Assembly (NCBI GenBank): GCA_958296075.1
Contig: CATQHW010000002.1
Location: 1,240,001-1,304,000, forward strand
Length of the DNA stretch: 64,000 bases
Reading direction: 5' to 3'
From: an uncultured Spirochaetia bacterium
GTDB taxonomy: Bacteria > Spirochaetota > Spirochaetia > SZUA-6 > Bin103
Below the pieces are notes generated by a model. That model was given only the letters and a program-made list of their open reading frames with translations, ran no database searches and was not told the DNA's origin. Below, in pieces: positions 36,726 through 46,018 of this stretch. Each line of letters begins with the position of its first letter. Position 1 is the first letter of the stretch. Both the position numbers and the translations under genes were made by a program.

Positions 36726-38006
36726 CTATGCCGGCGGCAGCCGGTCGGTGCCGAGCGCGGCGCGCAGCGGCTCGGGCACCGTCAGGCCGCCGTCCAGGCG
36801 CTGGTGGGTCTCCAGCAGCGCGGGCAGCAGGCGACTGGTCGCCAGACCGGAGGCGTTGAGGGTGTGGACGAAGCGGGCGCCGCCCGCGCAGCGCACCCGC
36901 GTGTTGGCGCGGCGCGTCTGGTAGTCGCGGGCGTTCGACGCGGAGCTCACCTCCTCATAGCTGCCGGTGCTGGGCAGGTAGACCTCCAGGTCGAGGGTGC
37001 GCGCCATCGCCGACGATGCGTCGCCGGCGGCCAAGCGGGTTATCCGGTAATGGAGTTCCAGGCCCTGCACCAGCCGTTCGGCGCGCGCGATCATCTCCTC
37101 CAGGGCGGCTTCCGAGCGGTCCGGCATCACGTACTGGAACAGCTCGACCTTGTTGAACTGATGGCCGCGCAGCGTGCCGCGGTCGTGCGTCCGGTACGAT
37201 CCCGCCTCGCGCCGGTAGCACGGGGTATAGGCGACGTAACGCTTCGGCAGCTCCGACTCCTGCAGCAGCTCGTCGGCGTGCAGGCTGGCCAGCGCGGTCT
37301 CTGCGGTCGGCACCAGGAACGGCGCCGCGCCGCGCTCGGCGCCGTCCTGCAGGAAGTAGACGTCATCGACGCCGAAGCGCGGAAACTGCCCCGCGTTGAA
37401 CCCGCAGCGGTAGCTCAGCAGGTGGGGCGGCAGGATCAGCTCGAAGCCGTCGGCGACGTGGGTGTCGATGAAGTAGTTGAGCAGCGCCCATTCCATGCGC
37501 GCCCCCCAGCCGCGGTAGACCCAGAAGCCGTGTCCCGCCAGCTTGGCGCCGCGCTCGTAATCGATCAGTCCGAGCGTGCGCGCGATTTCCACGTGGTCTG
37601 GGCCGCCGGCGCCGCGCGCGGGCGGTTTCCCCCACTCGCGGAGCACCTGATTCGCCTCCTTGCCGCCGGCCGGAACGTCGTCGTCCGGCAGGTTGGGAAG
37701 CTGGGCCAACAGCTCGTCGAGCTGGTCGGTGACCTGGCCGAGCCGCGCCTCCATCGCCGAGATGCGGGCGCCCACCGCCCGCATCTCGGCGATGAGGTCG
37801 GTCGCGTCGCCGCCGGCGCTCTTGATGCGCGGCACCTGTCGAGAGGCGTCGTTGCGCCGCGCCCGGAGCTGCTCGACGGTGGTGAGCAACTCACGCCGCG
37901 CGGCGTCCAGGGTCTGGATCGGCTGCAGGTCCACGGTGTCGAGCCGCTTGCCGAGCGCGGCGCGGACCGATTCCGGAGATTCCCGGATCAGGGCGATATC
38001 GATCAC
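36726..38006 (-). CDS. serS: Seryl-tRNA synthetase
   Basis: A 426-residue class II synthetase: an N-terminal coiled-coil arm (residues about 25-105, [20 protein letters not shown]) that contacts the tRNA-Ser variable arm, then the catalytic core with motif 2 ([33 protein letters not shown]) and motif 3 near the end ([17 protein letters not shown]). The start overlaps the met8-like gene by ATGA. Confidence 0.95.
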   Translation of the reverse strand: MIDIALIRESPESVRAALGKRLDTVDLQPIQTLDAARRELLTTVEQLRARRNDASRQVPRIKSAGGDATDLIAEMRAVGARISAMEARLGQVTDQLDELLAQLPNLPDDDVPAGGKEANQVLREWGKPPARGAGGPDHVEIARTLGLIDYERGAKLAGHGFWVYRGWGARMEWALLNYFIDTHVADGFELILPPHLLSYRCGFNAGQFPRFGVDDVYFLQDGAERGAAPFLVPTAETALASLHADELLQESELPKRYVAYTPCYRREAGSYRTHDRGTLRGHQFNKVELFQYVMPDRSEAALEEMIARAERLVQGLELHYRITRLAAGDASSAMARTLDLEVYLPSTGSYEEVSSASNARDYQTRRANTRVRCAGGARFVHTLNASGLATSRLLPALLETHQRLDGGLTVPEPLRAALGTDRLPPA

Positions 38007-38677
38007 GTGCAGCGGGAATTTAGCACGTGGAGCCGACGCCGTATATCGGCCAACCGTTCGCGCCAGCGCGGCGGCGTGCGGATGCTCCCGGCGACCGTCA
38101 GGCCGGCGGCCGCCTGCCGCAGCAGGTTGCGGCGCGCCTCGCCGTCGGCCACCCGTTCGCGCAGCTCGGCGCGCAGCGCGCCCAGCTCGTCGAGGAACGC
38201 GATCAGCTCCGATTCGTCGACCAGCCGCTCCAGCTCGCGGCGCAGCAGCCCGGCGAGCGACGGGCTGGCGTTGCTGGTGGCGACGGCGATACGGAGATGG
38301 CCACGGCTGACCACGGCCGGCATACCCAGGTCGGACCGCTCCGGCTGGTCGCAGGTCGACAGCAGCACCCGCTGCCGGCGCGCCCAGGCGGTGACCGCGG
38401 GGTGGGCGGGGTTGCCGGCGCCCAGGGTGTTGAGCACCAGGCGGCAGCCGCGCAGGTCGGCCGGTCGCACGGTCCTGCGTCGCCAGACCAACCGGCCGGC
38501 TTCGGCCCAGGACCGGAGCCGCTGCGCCGCGGCCGGGCTGACCACGATGACCTGCGCCCGCGCGTCGAGCAGCCGCCCCGTCTTGTCCTGCGCTTCGGCC
38601 CCGCCGCCGATCACCAGCACCGGCTGATCCACCAGGTCGAGCCCGATCGGAAACAGCGGTCGCGGCGTGGCGGGCAT
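38003..38677 (-). CDS. Precorrin-2 dehydrogenase/sirohydrochlorin ferrochelatase (Met8/CysG N-terminal type)
   Basis: A 224-residue siroheme-synthesis protein. ATG at 38677 gives MPATPRPLFPIGLDLVDQPV, followed by the NAD-binding VLVIGGGAEAQDKTGRLLD, VLNTLGAGNPAHPAV and the conserved VATSNASPSLAGLLRREL. It oxidises precorrin-2 and may insert iron to make siroheme. No methyltransferase domain is attached, so it is the bifunctional Met8 form. It leads the six-gene minus-strand operon. Confidence 0.85.
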   Translation of the reverse strand: MPATPRPLFPIGLDLVDQPVLVIGGGAEAQDKTGRLLDARAQVIVVSPAAAQRLRSWAEAGRLVWRRRTVRPADLRGCRLVLNTLGAGNPAHPAVTAWARRQRVLLSTCDQPERSDLGMPAVVSRGHLRIAVATSNASPSLAGLLRRELERLVDESELIAFLDELGALRAELRERVADGEARRNLLRQAAAGLTVAGSIRTPPRWRERLADIRRRLHVLNSRCT

Positions 38678-38763
38678 GCCCAGAGCGTGGCGACAGGGAC
38701 GGCGCGGTACAAGCCCGCGTACCGGCCGGCGATGGCCGGTTACGCTGTGATAGGCTGCCGGCC

Positions 38764-39891
38764 GTGATCGATCTGCCGGCCGCCGACCGGTGCCGCTACG
38801 ACCTGGTCTCGCTGGGCGAGGTGCTTTGGCGGCTCGACCCGCGCGACGTTCCGCTGGCCCGCGTGCGCGACTCGGTGCGGGTCTTTCAGGGCGGCGGCGA
38901 GACCAACGTCGCCTGCGGGGTCTCCGCGACGTTCGGCCTGCGCGCGACCGTGCTGACCGCGCTGGTGGCGGATGACATCGGCCGCAACATCGCCAACCAG
39001 CTCGCGGAGCTGGGGGTCGATACGGGCCGGATCGTCTGGTGGGACACCGCCCGCGCCGGTGGCCCGCACAGCACCGACGCAAAGGGGACCGTGCACAACG
39101 GCATGTCGGTCACGTTCGCCGGCAAGGGCGTGCTCCCTTCGGAAACGCTCTACTACCGCGCCCACACCGCCGCGTCGCGGCTCACGCCGCACGACTTCGA
39201 CGTGCGCGGCCTGTTCGCCGGCGACGGCGCGCGGGTCTTCAACACCGGCGGCATCTTTACCCTGATCGGCGCGCACACCGCCGACACCGCGATCGCCGCG
39301 GCGCAGGCGGCCCGAGCGGCCGGCACGTTCGTCGTCGCCGACCTCAACTACCGCTCCAAGGTGGAGCCCGACCGGGAGCGCGCCCGCCGGATCAACCGGC
39401 GTCTGATCCCCAACATCGACTTCCTGGTCGGCAACGACTCGGACCTTGGCGACGCGCTGGGCTACGACACCCCGGACGGCGACGATCGCTTCGAACCGTG
39501 GCTGGAGCGCTACCGGGCGACCATCGAGCGGGTGGCGGCCGACTATCCGGGCCTGGGCCTGATCGGCACGCAGTGGCGCGGCGCGCACGACGCCGACGCG
39601 GTGAGCTGGGGCGCCGTGCTGTATGAGACGGCGGCGCGCCGCTGGTACGTGGCGCCGGTCCGCGAGCGCGTGCACATCGCCGACCGCACCGGCGGCGGCG
39701 ACTCCTTCACCGCCGGCGTCCTCAGCGCATTGTTGCAGGGTCACGACCTGCAGCAGGCGGTCGAATGGGGCGCCGCGCACGGCATCCTGGTGCAGTCCAC
39801 GCCCGGCGACACGACCATGGTCCGGCAGGAACAGGTGATCGCGGAGGCGGAGCGGGTCCGCCGCGGCGGCGGGGTCAAGGCGGCGCGATGA
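38764..39891 (+). CDS. PfkB-family sugar kinase (2-keto-3-deoxygluconate kinase-like)
   Basis: A 375-residue ribokinase-fold kinase: GEVLWRLDP, FQGGGETNVACGVSATFGL (sugar-binding glycines), ADLNYRSKV, and the ATP/anion-hole motif ADRTGGGDSFTAGVLSALL with catalytic Asp. The long middle segment fits KDG kinases that pair with sugar-acid dehydratases, such as the enolase-superfamily gene at 12461, though the two are not adjacent. The GTG start lies 86 bp from the divergent met8-like gene. Confidence 0.82.
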   Translation: MIDLPAADRCRYDLVSLGEVLWRLDPRDVPLARVRDSVRVFQGGGETNVACGVSATFGLRATVLTALVADDIGRNIANQLAELGVDTGRIVWWDTARAGGPHSTDAKGTVHNGMSVTFAGKGVLPSETLYYRAHTAASRLTPHDFDVRGLFAGDGARVFNTGGIFTLIGAHTADTAIAAAQAARAAGTFVVADLNYRSKVEPDRERARRINRRLIPNIDFLVGNDSDLGDALGYDTPDGDDRFEPWLERYRATIERVAADYPGLGLIGTQWRGAHDADAVSWGAVLYETAARRWYVAPVRERVHIADRTGGGDSFTAGVLSALLQGHDLQQAVEWGAAHGILVQSTPGDTTMVRQEQVIAEAERVRRGGGVKAAR

Positions 39892-39908
39892 CGCGCAGGC
39901 GCAAATGC

Positions 39909-39938
39909 TTGCCGGTCCCACGCCGAGCGGCTTATAGT
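39909..39938 (+). promoter_or_regulatory. Sigma-70-like promoter upstream of a membrane protein gene
   Basis: TTGCCG (39909-39914) and TATAGT (39933-39938) are spaced by 18 bp, about 55 bp before the next start. Confidence 0.45.
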
Positions 39939-39992
39939 TCTGCCTGCTCGTTGCCGGCGGTACGGTAGCGCCGGCCGCTGCGGAGCGCCCCC

Positions 39993-40808
39993 ATGGCTGA
40001 CAGGGAGATGGCTGACAAGGACAAGGAAGAAAAGGAAAAGGCATACATCTTTCACGTCCTGATGAAGGACGGGGAGTCGCTGATGCTTGATCCGTTCCGC
40101 GGCGTGGAGCGGCTGGAGAGCACGCTTGCGGAACGGACCGCGGAGGGCCGCTTCGGCACCGAGCCACGCGTCGAAGTGCTCACCATGTTCCGCGACGAGC
40201 TGTACCGGACGGTCGATGCGGCGGTGCGCCGCTGGCTGTCCGAGAACCGGTTCATCCCGCGCTTCCTGGCGTCCGCCGGGGTGTTCTTGTTGGCGATGTT
40301 CGTGATGGCCTATGTCCTGCGCGGCGGGTTGCCGATCCCGGTGATCGACGAGTTGGCGATCGCGCTGGCCGCCAGCGTCGCCGCCTACCTGGCGATCGGC
40401 AGGAAGGAGTTGACCTCGGACGCGGCGACCCGCAAGCGGGTGGCGCTGCGGAACGCCATCGACCGCATCACCTTCGTGCCCAGCCGGCTGCTGGTCCGCG
40501 TCGAGGAGTCGCTGCGCCGCTACGAGGCGGAGAACCTGGAGGCGCTGGTATCGGAGATCCTCGATCCCAGCGACGAGGTGCTGGACGAGCCGGAACGGAG
40601 CGAGGCGGTCGAGTTCGTCCGGCTGCTGGAGGATCACTTCAACTTCGGCCGCCTGCGCAAGGGCGAGCGGCAGCTCAAGAACTTCATGACCGAACGCGGC
40701 GCCGAACGGGGTACCAACCTGCGCCGGTGGGCGGAGTCGCAGCGGCTCGACTTCCCGCTCTACGCGGTGTACAAGCGCTTCAAGCGTACCGTCGAGCGGG
40801 TGCGCTGA
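39993..40808 (+). CDS. Conserved membrane protein of unknown function
   Basis: A 271-residue protein with a charged N-terminus (MADREMADKDKEEKEKAYIF), a soluble segment of about 80 residues, two transmembrane helices (about 90-110 and 115-135: FLASAGVFLLAMFVMAYVL, ELAIALAASVAAYLAIG), and a long basic/acidic helical cytoplasmic region. No family was recognised. It overlaps the PAP2 gene by 4 bp if that gene starts at CTG. Confidence 0.65.
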   Translation: MADREMADKDKEEKEKAYIFHVLMKDGESLMLDPFRGVERLESTLAERTAEGRFGTEPRVEVLTMFRDELYRTVDAAVRRWLSENRFIPRFLASAGVFLLAMFVMAYVLRGGLPIPVIDELAIALAASVAAYLAIGRKELTSDAATRKRVALRNAIDRITFVPSRLLVRVEESLRRYEAENLEALVSEILDPSDEVLDEPERSEAVEFVRLLEDHFNFGRLRKGERQLKNFMTERGAERGTNLRRWAESQRLDFPLYAVYKRFKRTVERVR

Positions 40809-41545
40809 AGCGCCGACCACGCCGCGGCGCCGCCTGCGCGCGTACCCTGCTGGCCGGCGTTCTGCTGCTCGGCGCCGGCCGGCCGGGCGCGCTCGAACCG
40901 CTCGACCTGACGCTGACGCTTGCGGGGACCGCGGTGGCGGGCGCCGGCCTGCTGGTGGCCAACCGCGTGCCTCCGGTGACCGAGGAGCAGCGGCTCGCGC
41001 TCCGGATCGAGGATCTGCCGGTGATCGACCGCCTGCTGGTCTTTCCGGACCAACCGCTGCTCGGCGGCATCAGTGACATGGTCGCCTACGGTCAGGTGCT
41101 GGTTCCGGTCGGGGCGGCGGCGTTCGGGCTGCAGCGCCGCGATGCGACCGACCTGCTGGCCCGCCACTATCAGGTGCTGACGATCACCTACGGCACCGCG
41201 TACCTGCTCAAGGCGGCGGTCCGGCGGGCTCGTCCGTACCTGTACCACCGCGACGTGCCGCCGCACCGAGCCGCCGACCCGGCGGGCGCCAACTCGTTCC
41301 CGTCAAGTCACGTCGCCGTCGCCTTCGCCAGCGCCGCCTTCATCAGCACCGTCGCGGAGCACTACTGGCACGACCGGTACACGACGCTGATCACCGTCGC
41401 TTCCTACGCGACCGCCTCCATGGCGGCGGTATTGCGCATCGCCGCCGGGCGGCACTTCGTGACCGACGTGCTGGCCGGCGTCGTCCTCGGCGTTGCCGTG
41501 GGGTGGGGGGTGCCGACCGCGCACGGGTATACCGCCCTCCCGTGA
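40805..41545 (+). CDS. PAP2-superfamily membrane phosphatase
   Basis: A 246-residue phosphatase with the three PAP2 signatures: KAAVRRARP, SFPSSHVAVA (PSSH) and RIAAGRHFVTDVLAG (R-x4-GxH-x3-D). It probably acts on lipid phosphates such as undecaprenyl pyrophosphate or phosphatidic acid. The start is uncertain: CTG at 40805 overlaps the previous stop (CTGA) and gives an ideal signal (KRRPRRGAACARTLLAGVLL); the only GTG in frame is at 40727, inside the previous gene. Confidence 0.8.
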   Translation: MKRRPRRGAACARTLLAGVLLLGAGRPGALEPLDLTLTLAGTAVAGAGLLVANRVPPVTEEQRLALRIEDLPVIDRLLVFPDQPLLGGISDMVAYGQVLVPVGAAAFGLQRRDATDLLARHYQVLTITYGTAYLLKAAVRRARPYLYHRDVPPHRAADPAGANSFPSSHVAVAFASAAFISTVAEHYWHDRYTTLITVASYATASMAAVLRIAAGRHFVTDVLAGVVLGVAVGWGVPTAHGYTALP

Positions 41546-41988
41546 GCGCCGCACGGGCCGTCGCGCGCGCGGCGCTGATCGCGCTGGCGGCCGCCGCGCT
41601 CGCCGGCTGCCGGGGCGGCGGTGTGGAGACCGTCGCGCTGCAGGTCGGCGCCGGCCGGTTCGTCGTCGAGGTCGCGCGCACGCAGGACCAGCGCGAGCGC
41701 GGATTGATGTATCGGACCGAGCTCGGTCCGCGCCGGGGCATGCTGTTCGTGTTCGACCACGATCGGGAGCGGGGCTTCTGGATGAAGAACACGCCGCTGC
41801 CGCTTTCCATCGCATTCCTCTCCGCCGGCGGCGAGATCCTGCAGATCGAGTCCCTGATCCCCTACTCGGAGGTGGTGGTGCGGTCCCGGCAGCCGGCGCG
41901 CTATGCGCTGGAAGTGAACGCCGGAGCCTTCGCGGAGGTGGGCGCCAAGGTCGGCGACCTGATCGGCTTCCCGCGCAACTGGCGGTGA
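41542..41988 (+). CDS. DUF192 lipoprotein
   Basis: A 148-residue protein starting with GTG in a GTGA overlap with the PAP2 gene. It has a lipoprotein signal (ALIALAAAALAGC) followed by a complete DUF192 domain: VVEVARTQDQRERGLMYRTE, GMLFVFDHDRERGFWMKNTP, LPLSIAFLSAGGEILQIESL. DUF192 proteins are small secreted folds of unknown function. Confidence 0.87.
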   Translation: MSAARAVARAALIALAAAALAGCRGGGVETVALQVGAGRFVVEVARTQDQRERGLMYRTELGPRRGMLFVFDHDRERGFWMKNTPLPLSIAFLSAGGEILQIESLIPYSEVVVRSRQPARYALEVNAGAFAEVGAKVGDLIGFPRNWR

Positions 41989-42046
41989 ACGGCCGCCCGG
42001 AATGCCCGGGACGCCGAATGCCGGGACGCCGGATGCGGGAACGGGG

Positions 42047-42364
42047 TCAGGGAGGGGCTGCTTCCTGACCCCCGCCGGGCGGCGGCGAACCGTCCGCGAA
42101 CGGCGCCAGGAGCGGCGCATCGTCGGTCAGCTCGGGCTCGTTGATCATGATCTCGATGCGGCGTTCGACCTTGGCCAACTCGGCGCCGAGGCCGCGGGCG
42201 AGCTGCATGCCGCGCTCGAAGATATCGACCGCCTCCGCCAGCGGCACCTCGCCGTCCTTGAGCCGCTCCGCGAGCGCTTCCAGTTCCTGCAGGCGTTCCT
42301 CGAAGACAGGGCGCTGCGGCCCATCCGGCGAACCGGCGGGAGGCGGGGCGCCGGCGCTAGCCAT
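42047..42364 (-). CDS. xseB: Exodeoxyribonuclease VII small subunit
   Basis: A 105-residue subunit; the core FEERLQELEALAERLKDGEV, PLAEAVDIFERGMQLARG and LAKVERRIEIM is the XseB helical hairpin. The family core is about 70 residues, with proline-rich extensions at both ends here. The ATG overlaps the xseA stop by 8 bp, so the two are coupled. Confidence 0.92.
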   Translation of the reverse strand: MASAGAPPPAGSPDGPQRPVFEERLQELEALAERLKDGEVPLAEAVDIFERGMQLARGLGAELAKVERRIEIMINEPELTDDAPLLAPFADGSPPPGGGQEAAPP

Positions 42365-43667
42365 CGGGCGCTCCGGCTGCCGGTGCAGGTTCGGGAGCGG
42401 TTTCGGTGACGGTGGCTCCGAGCCGGCCGCGGTGCAAGTGAACCCGCAGCCGGTCGCCCGCGCCCACCTGCGCGGCGTCGGTGACCGCGGCGCCGGCGGC
42501 CGTGACCACCGCGTACCCGCGGGCCAGGATGTCGAGCGGCGAACGCGAGCGGACGGCGTCGGCGGCCAGCAGCAGGCGGTGGCGGCTCTCCTGCAGCCGC
42601 GACTGCATGGCGCGGGTGGCCGCCGCCACCGCGTCGTCCAGCCGCTGCGCGGCCGGCGCCAGCGCCAGGCGGAGATTGCGCTCCAGCCCGGCCGGCTGAA
42701 AGCGCTCCAGGACCAGGCGGACCCGCTCGCGCCGCCGTTCCAGACCGGCGCGCAGCGACGCGGCGGCCGCGCGCAGGCGGCGCAGCAGGTCGTCGCGTTC
42801 GCTTGCGACCAGCTCGGCGGCGGCCGACGGGGTAGGGGCGCGCACGTCAGCGGCCAGATCGGCCAGCGACGTGTCGGTCTGGTGACCGACCGCGCTCACC
42901 ACCGGCAGCTCGGACCGCACGATCGCCTCCACCACCGCTTCGTCGGAGAACGGCAGCAGGTCCTCCAGCGAGCCGCCGCCGCGGGCCAGGATGACGACGT
43001 CGCCCATGCGGTGGCGGCTGGCGGTCCGCAGCCGGGAGGCGATGAAGCCGGCCGCTCCGGCGCCCTGTACCTGCGCCGGCAGGATCACCAGATCGATGCC
43101 GGCATGCCGCCGCCGCAGCACGTCCAGAATGTCGCGCAGCGCTGCTCCGGCCGGCGAGGTGATCACCGCCACGCGCCGCGGCACGCGGGGGATCGACCGC
43201 TTGCGCTCCAGGTCGAAGCAGCCGCGCGCGGCCAGCCGGCGCTTGCGCTCCTCCAGCAGCGCCAGCAGGTCGCCGACGCCGGCGCGCTGCACCGATTGGA
43301 CCACCATCTGGTACGTGCCGCGCTGCTCGTATACGTCGATGGCGCCGCGTGCGCGGATCAGCATGCCGTCGCGCGGGACGACGCCGGCGCGCGCGAGCGT
43401 CGTGCGGAACATCGCCGCCTGCAGCATGGCGCGGCGGTCCTTCAGGCTGAAGTAGAGGTGGCCGCTGGCCGCCCGGTGGGCGTTGGAGACCTCGCCCTCG
43501 ACCGTGATGTCGGGAAAGGCGCCGCCGAGCATACCCCTGACCCGCCGTGTTATCTCGGCAACCGAGTAGACCTGACTTCGCCCGAGCACGCGGCGCAGGG
43601 TAACGGCGCCTGCCCGCCGGTGCAACGCGGCCGGTTGTGCATCCGCGGCGCCGGACTGCCGATACAT
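42357..43667 (-). CDS. xseA: Exodeoxyribonuclease VII large subunit
   Basis: The catalytic subunit of exonuclease VII, which degrades single-stranded DNA. It has an N-terminal OB fold (VYSVAEITRRVRGMLGGAFP, VEGEVSNAHRAASGHLYFSL), the catalytic domain (VAVITSPAGAALRDILDVLR, LARGGGSLEDLLPFSDEAVV, SAVGHQTDTSLADLAADVRA, PTPSAAAELV) and a coiled-coil arm. ATG at 43667 gives 436 residues; GTG at 43589, closer to the first conserved strand, would give 410. The ATG overlaps, on the opposite strand, the ATG of the amidase gene. Confidence 0.93.
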   Translation of the reverse strand: MYRQSGAADAQPAALHRRAGAVTLRRVLGRSQVYSVAEITRRVRGMLGGAFPDITVEGEVSNAHRAASGHLYFSLKDRRAMLQAAMFRTTLARAGVVPRDGMLIRARGAIDVYEQRGTYQMVVQSVQRAGVGDLLALLEERKRRLAARGCFDLERKRSIPRVPRRVAVITSPAGAALRDILDVLRRRHAGIDLVILPAQVQGAGAAGFIASRLRTASRHRMGDVVILARGGGSLEDLLPFSDEAVVEAIVRSELPVVSAVGHQTDTSLADLAADVRAPTPSAAAELVASERDDLLRRLRAAAASLRAGLERRRERVRLVLERFQPAGLERNLRLALAPAAQRLDDAVAAATRAMQSRLQESRHRLLLAADAVRSRSPLDILARGYAVVTAAGAAVTDAAQVGAGDRLRVHLHRGRLGATVTETAPEPAPAAGAPDG

Positions 43668-44715
43668 GAAGCGACCGATGGCCTGCTCACGGGTCCGCCT
43701 TGCCATGCTGCTCGCCGCCGGGATCGCCTGCGGGGCCGCCGTGGCGTGGGGCCAGACCGACCTGATGGACCTGCGGCGCGACACCGGCGCCACCCTGGAG
43801 TGGGACCCCTGGTCGCAGAAGGGGTTGCTGCTGCGCCGCGGCACCACGGTGGCGTTCCGCGTGGGCCTGCCGTGGGCGGTTATCGACTATGACCAGCGCC
43901 TCGACATCGGCCCGGTCACGCGGCAGGGCGCATCGATCCGCTTCACCGCCGCCGGCGCCGAGCGGATCGCGGCGACGCTCAATCCGCCGCGGCCGGAAGG
44001 GTCGCTGCGGGTGGCCGCGATCATGCTCGACCCCGGTCACGGCGGCAAGGACCCCGGCGCCGTCGGCCGGCACCGATTCGGCGGCCGGCGGGTCGTCGTG
44101 CGCGAGAAGGACATCGTGCTGGATGTCGGCAGAAGGCTGTACGCCATGCTCACGAAGGGCTTCCCGGACAAACGGGTCCTGATCACCCGCGACGAGGACT
44201 TCTTCGTCGTGCTGGAGGAACGGTCGGTGCTGGCCAACGTCGAGCTGCCCGATGAACCGGACGTCATGCTGTTCATCTCCATCCACGCGAACGCGGCGTT
44301 CCGCGCGCAGGCCAGCGGCTTCGAGGTCTGGGTCCTGCCCGAAAGCCACGAGCGGAACCTGCTGCCGGCCGACAAGGTGCCGAGCGGCGACCGCGACACG
44401 CAGCCGATCTTCAACGCCATGCTGGAGGAGCAGATCAGCCGCGAGAGCGTCGTGCTGGCGAACGAGATCCTGGGCGGCCTCGACGTCCGGATCGGAACGC
44501 GGTCGAAGAACCGCGGCATACGGGATGAGAGCTTCGCGGTGCTGCGGCACTCCCGCATGCCGGCGGTGCTGGTGGAACTCGGCTTCGTCTCCAACCCGAC
44601 CGAGGCGCGGCTGATGACGCAGGCGGATTACTTGAACGATCTCACGCAGGGCATCTACGATGGCGTCACCGGATTCATCGAGTGGTTCGAGTCGTCGCCG
44701 GACGCGGCCGGCTGA
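43666..44715 (+). CDS. N-acetylmuramoyl-L-alanine amidase (Amidase_3)
   Basis: A 349-residue secreted amidase (signal RLAMLLAAGIACGAAVAWG) that cleaves the peptide from muramic acid in peptidoglycan. Residues about 35-110 form an AMIN-like strand region. The zinc amidase domain follows: MLDPGHGGKDPGAVG (His), VREKDIVLDVGRRL (Glu), FISIHANAAFRAQASGFEVW (His) and VELGFVSNPTEA (catalytic Glu). All ligands are intact. Confidence 0.92.
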   Translation: MKRPMACSRVRLAMLLAAGIACGAAVAWGQTDLMDLRRDTGATLEWDPWSQKGLLLRRGTTVAFRVGLPWAVIDYDQRLDIGPVTRQGASIRFTAAGAERIAATLNPPRPEGSLRVAAIMLDPGHGGKDPGAVGRHRFGGRRVVVREKDIVLDVGRRLYAMLTKGFPDKRVLITRDEDFFVVLEERSVLANVELPDEPDVMLFISIHANAAFRAQASGFEVWVLPESHERNLLPADKVPSGDRDTQPIFNAMLEEQISRESVVLANEILGGLDVRIGTRSKNRGIRDESFAVLRHSRMPAVLVELGFVSNPTEARLMTQADYLNDLTQGIYDGVTGFIEWFESSPDAAG

Positions 44716-44774
44716 GGCGAAGGAGCTGGCGCGGGACCTGCGCTCGGCGGCCGCGCGGCCGGCGCAGGTATTGA

Positions 44775-45449
44775 GTGAAGCGCAGAGAGACAGGGCCGAG
44801 GGATCGCGTTCAAGTCGCAAGCGACGAGGCGGCGGTCCAGCCGCAAGACGAGCGACCGGAGCCGGGTGAACCACCGGGTGAAGTACCGGATGGACCGTCG
44901 CCGAACCCGCCGCCGCCGGCTCTGCCGGATACTTCATCGGCCGAACGGCGAAAACGGCGTAAGGGCGTCCCGCTGCACCGATGGTTGGCGCCGGCCGGCT
45001 TGGCCGCGGGCTTCATGGCGTCCGCGCTGGCGTTACTGCTCAACGGGGATCTGCCCGCCGCCCGCGTGCTCTTCTTCGGCAGCGTCGACGGGGCGCTGGC
45101 GGGAGAGACGCGGTACCTGCCGCGGCGGGACGGCCGCGCTGAACAGATACGGCTGCTGGTCGACGAGCTGATCCTGGGGCCCCGCTCCCGCGATCGCGTG
45201 GCGGCGCTGCCGCGCTCGACGCGGGTGCGGAGTCTCATGGTCCGCGGCGACACGGCGTACGTGGATCTGAGCGCCGCGGCATGGCTCGACAAGCCGGACA
45301 GCGGCTTGCAGGGGGCCGACCGCCTGCGCGCGCTGGCGTCCACGCTGCTGTTCAACGCGCCCTGGCTGCGGCGGGCGTGGCTGTTCGTGGACGGGCAGGT
45401 GCCCGGCGACGCGGCGGTCCGCCGGGTGTGGGAACGGCCGTGCTGCTAG
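44775..45449 (+). CDS. GerMN-domain membrane protein
   Basis: A 224-residue protein with a long acidic, proline-rich N-terminal region, a membrane helix (about 73-92, LAPAGLAAGFMASALALLLN), and a GerMN domain (VLFFGSVDGALAGETRYLPR, LLVDELILGPRSRD, RSLMVRGDTAYVDLSAAAWL). GerMN domains occur in spore germination and cell-envelope proteins; here the neighbouring amidase suggests an envelope role. The start is GTG at 44775. Confidence 0.75.
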   Translation: MKRRETGPRDRVQVASDEAAVQPQDERPEPGEPPGEVPDGPSPNPPPPALPDTSSAERRKRRKGVPLHRWLAPAGLAAGFMASALALLLNGDLPAARVLFFGSVDGALAGETRYLPRRDGRAEQIRLLVDELILGPRSRDRVAALPRSTRVRSLMVRGDTAYVDLSAAAWLDKPDSGLQGADRLRALASTLLFNAPWLRRAWLFVDGQVPGDAAVRRVWERPCC

Positions 45450-46018
45450 CCGGCGGACTCCCGGCAACGGGAGGCGTCGAGTTCGGCCGCCCACCGGGAG
45501 TTGCGCAGGAAGCGCTCGGCGAACGCGCCGAGCAGCGCCGATGAGACGGCGCCGACCGCGAAGAACGCCGGCGCGATCAGCCACGCGCTCGGCCCGAACG
45601 CCACGAAGCGGGCGGCGGCCACCTGCGCGGCGTTGCTGGCCAGCCCGCCCAGCACGCTGACCCCGATCAGCGACAGCGGGCCGGCCAGCGCCCGCCAGGC
45701 GAGCAGCATGACCGCGGCGCTGGCGATCGAGCCGGCGGCGGAGAACAACACCACGTAGGAGAAGAGCGTCCCCTGCACGAAGCCCTGGCCGGCGATCTTC
45801 AGCGCGACCACCAGCGCCACCGAGCGGGTGTCCAGCCGCGCGATGGCGATCAGCACCGGCAGGTTGGCTAGGCCGAGCCGCAGGAACGGGACCGGCTTGG
45901 GGATCGCGAACTCGATCGACGCCAGGAACAGGGACGCGGCCGCCAGCAGCGCGACCGTATCGTGATCGGTCGGGCCGTGGCCGGTCCGGCCGCCCGGCCG
46001 CTCAGTAGCTGCGCGCAT
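45446..46018 (-). CDS. Gx transporter family protein
   Basis: A 190-residue protein with about five membrane helices, including the hallmark EFAIPKPVPFLRLGLANLPV (Gx transporter, formerly called heptaprenyl diphosphate synthase component I). This family resembles ECF S components and often sits beside a NusG-domain-II protein, as here; the two genes overlap by 17 bp. The substrate is unknown. It is convergent with the GerMN gene, overlapping by 4 bp. Confidence 0.82.
   Translation of the reverse strand: MRAATERPGGRTGHGPTDHDTVALLAAASLFLASIEFAIPKPVPFLRLGLANLPVLIAIARLDTRSVALVVALKIAGQGFVQGTLFSYVVLFSAAGSIASAAVMLLAWRALAGPLSLIGVSVLGGLASNAAQVAAARFVAFGPSAWLIAPAFFAVGAVSSALLGAFAERFLRNSRWAAELDASRCRESAG

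Noticed and set aside
34331..36859. 842-codon plus-strand open frame
   Set aside because: Antisense shadow of guaB, HMCES and SDR genes, caused by high GC; composition is Arg/Ala/Gly-rich without domains. The same applies to the long shadows at 49-1029, 6055-8924, 9323-12699, 46363-47568 and 48498-51065.
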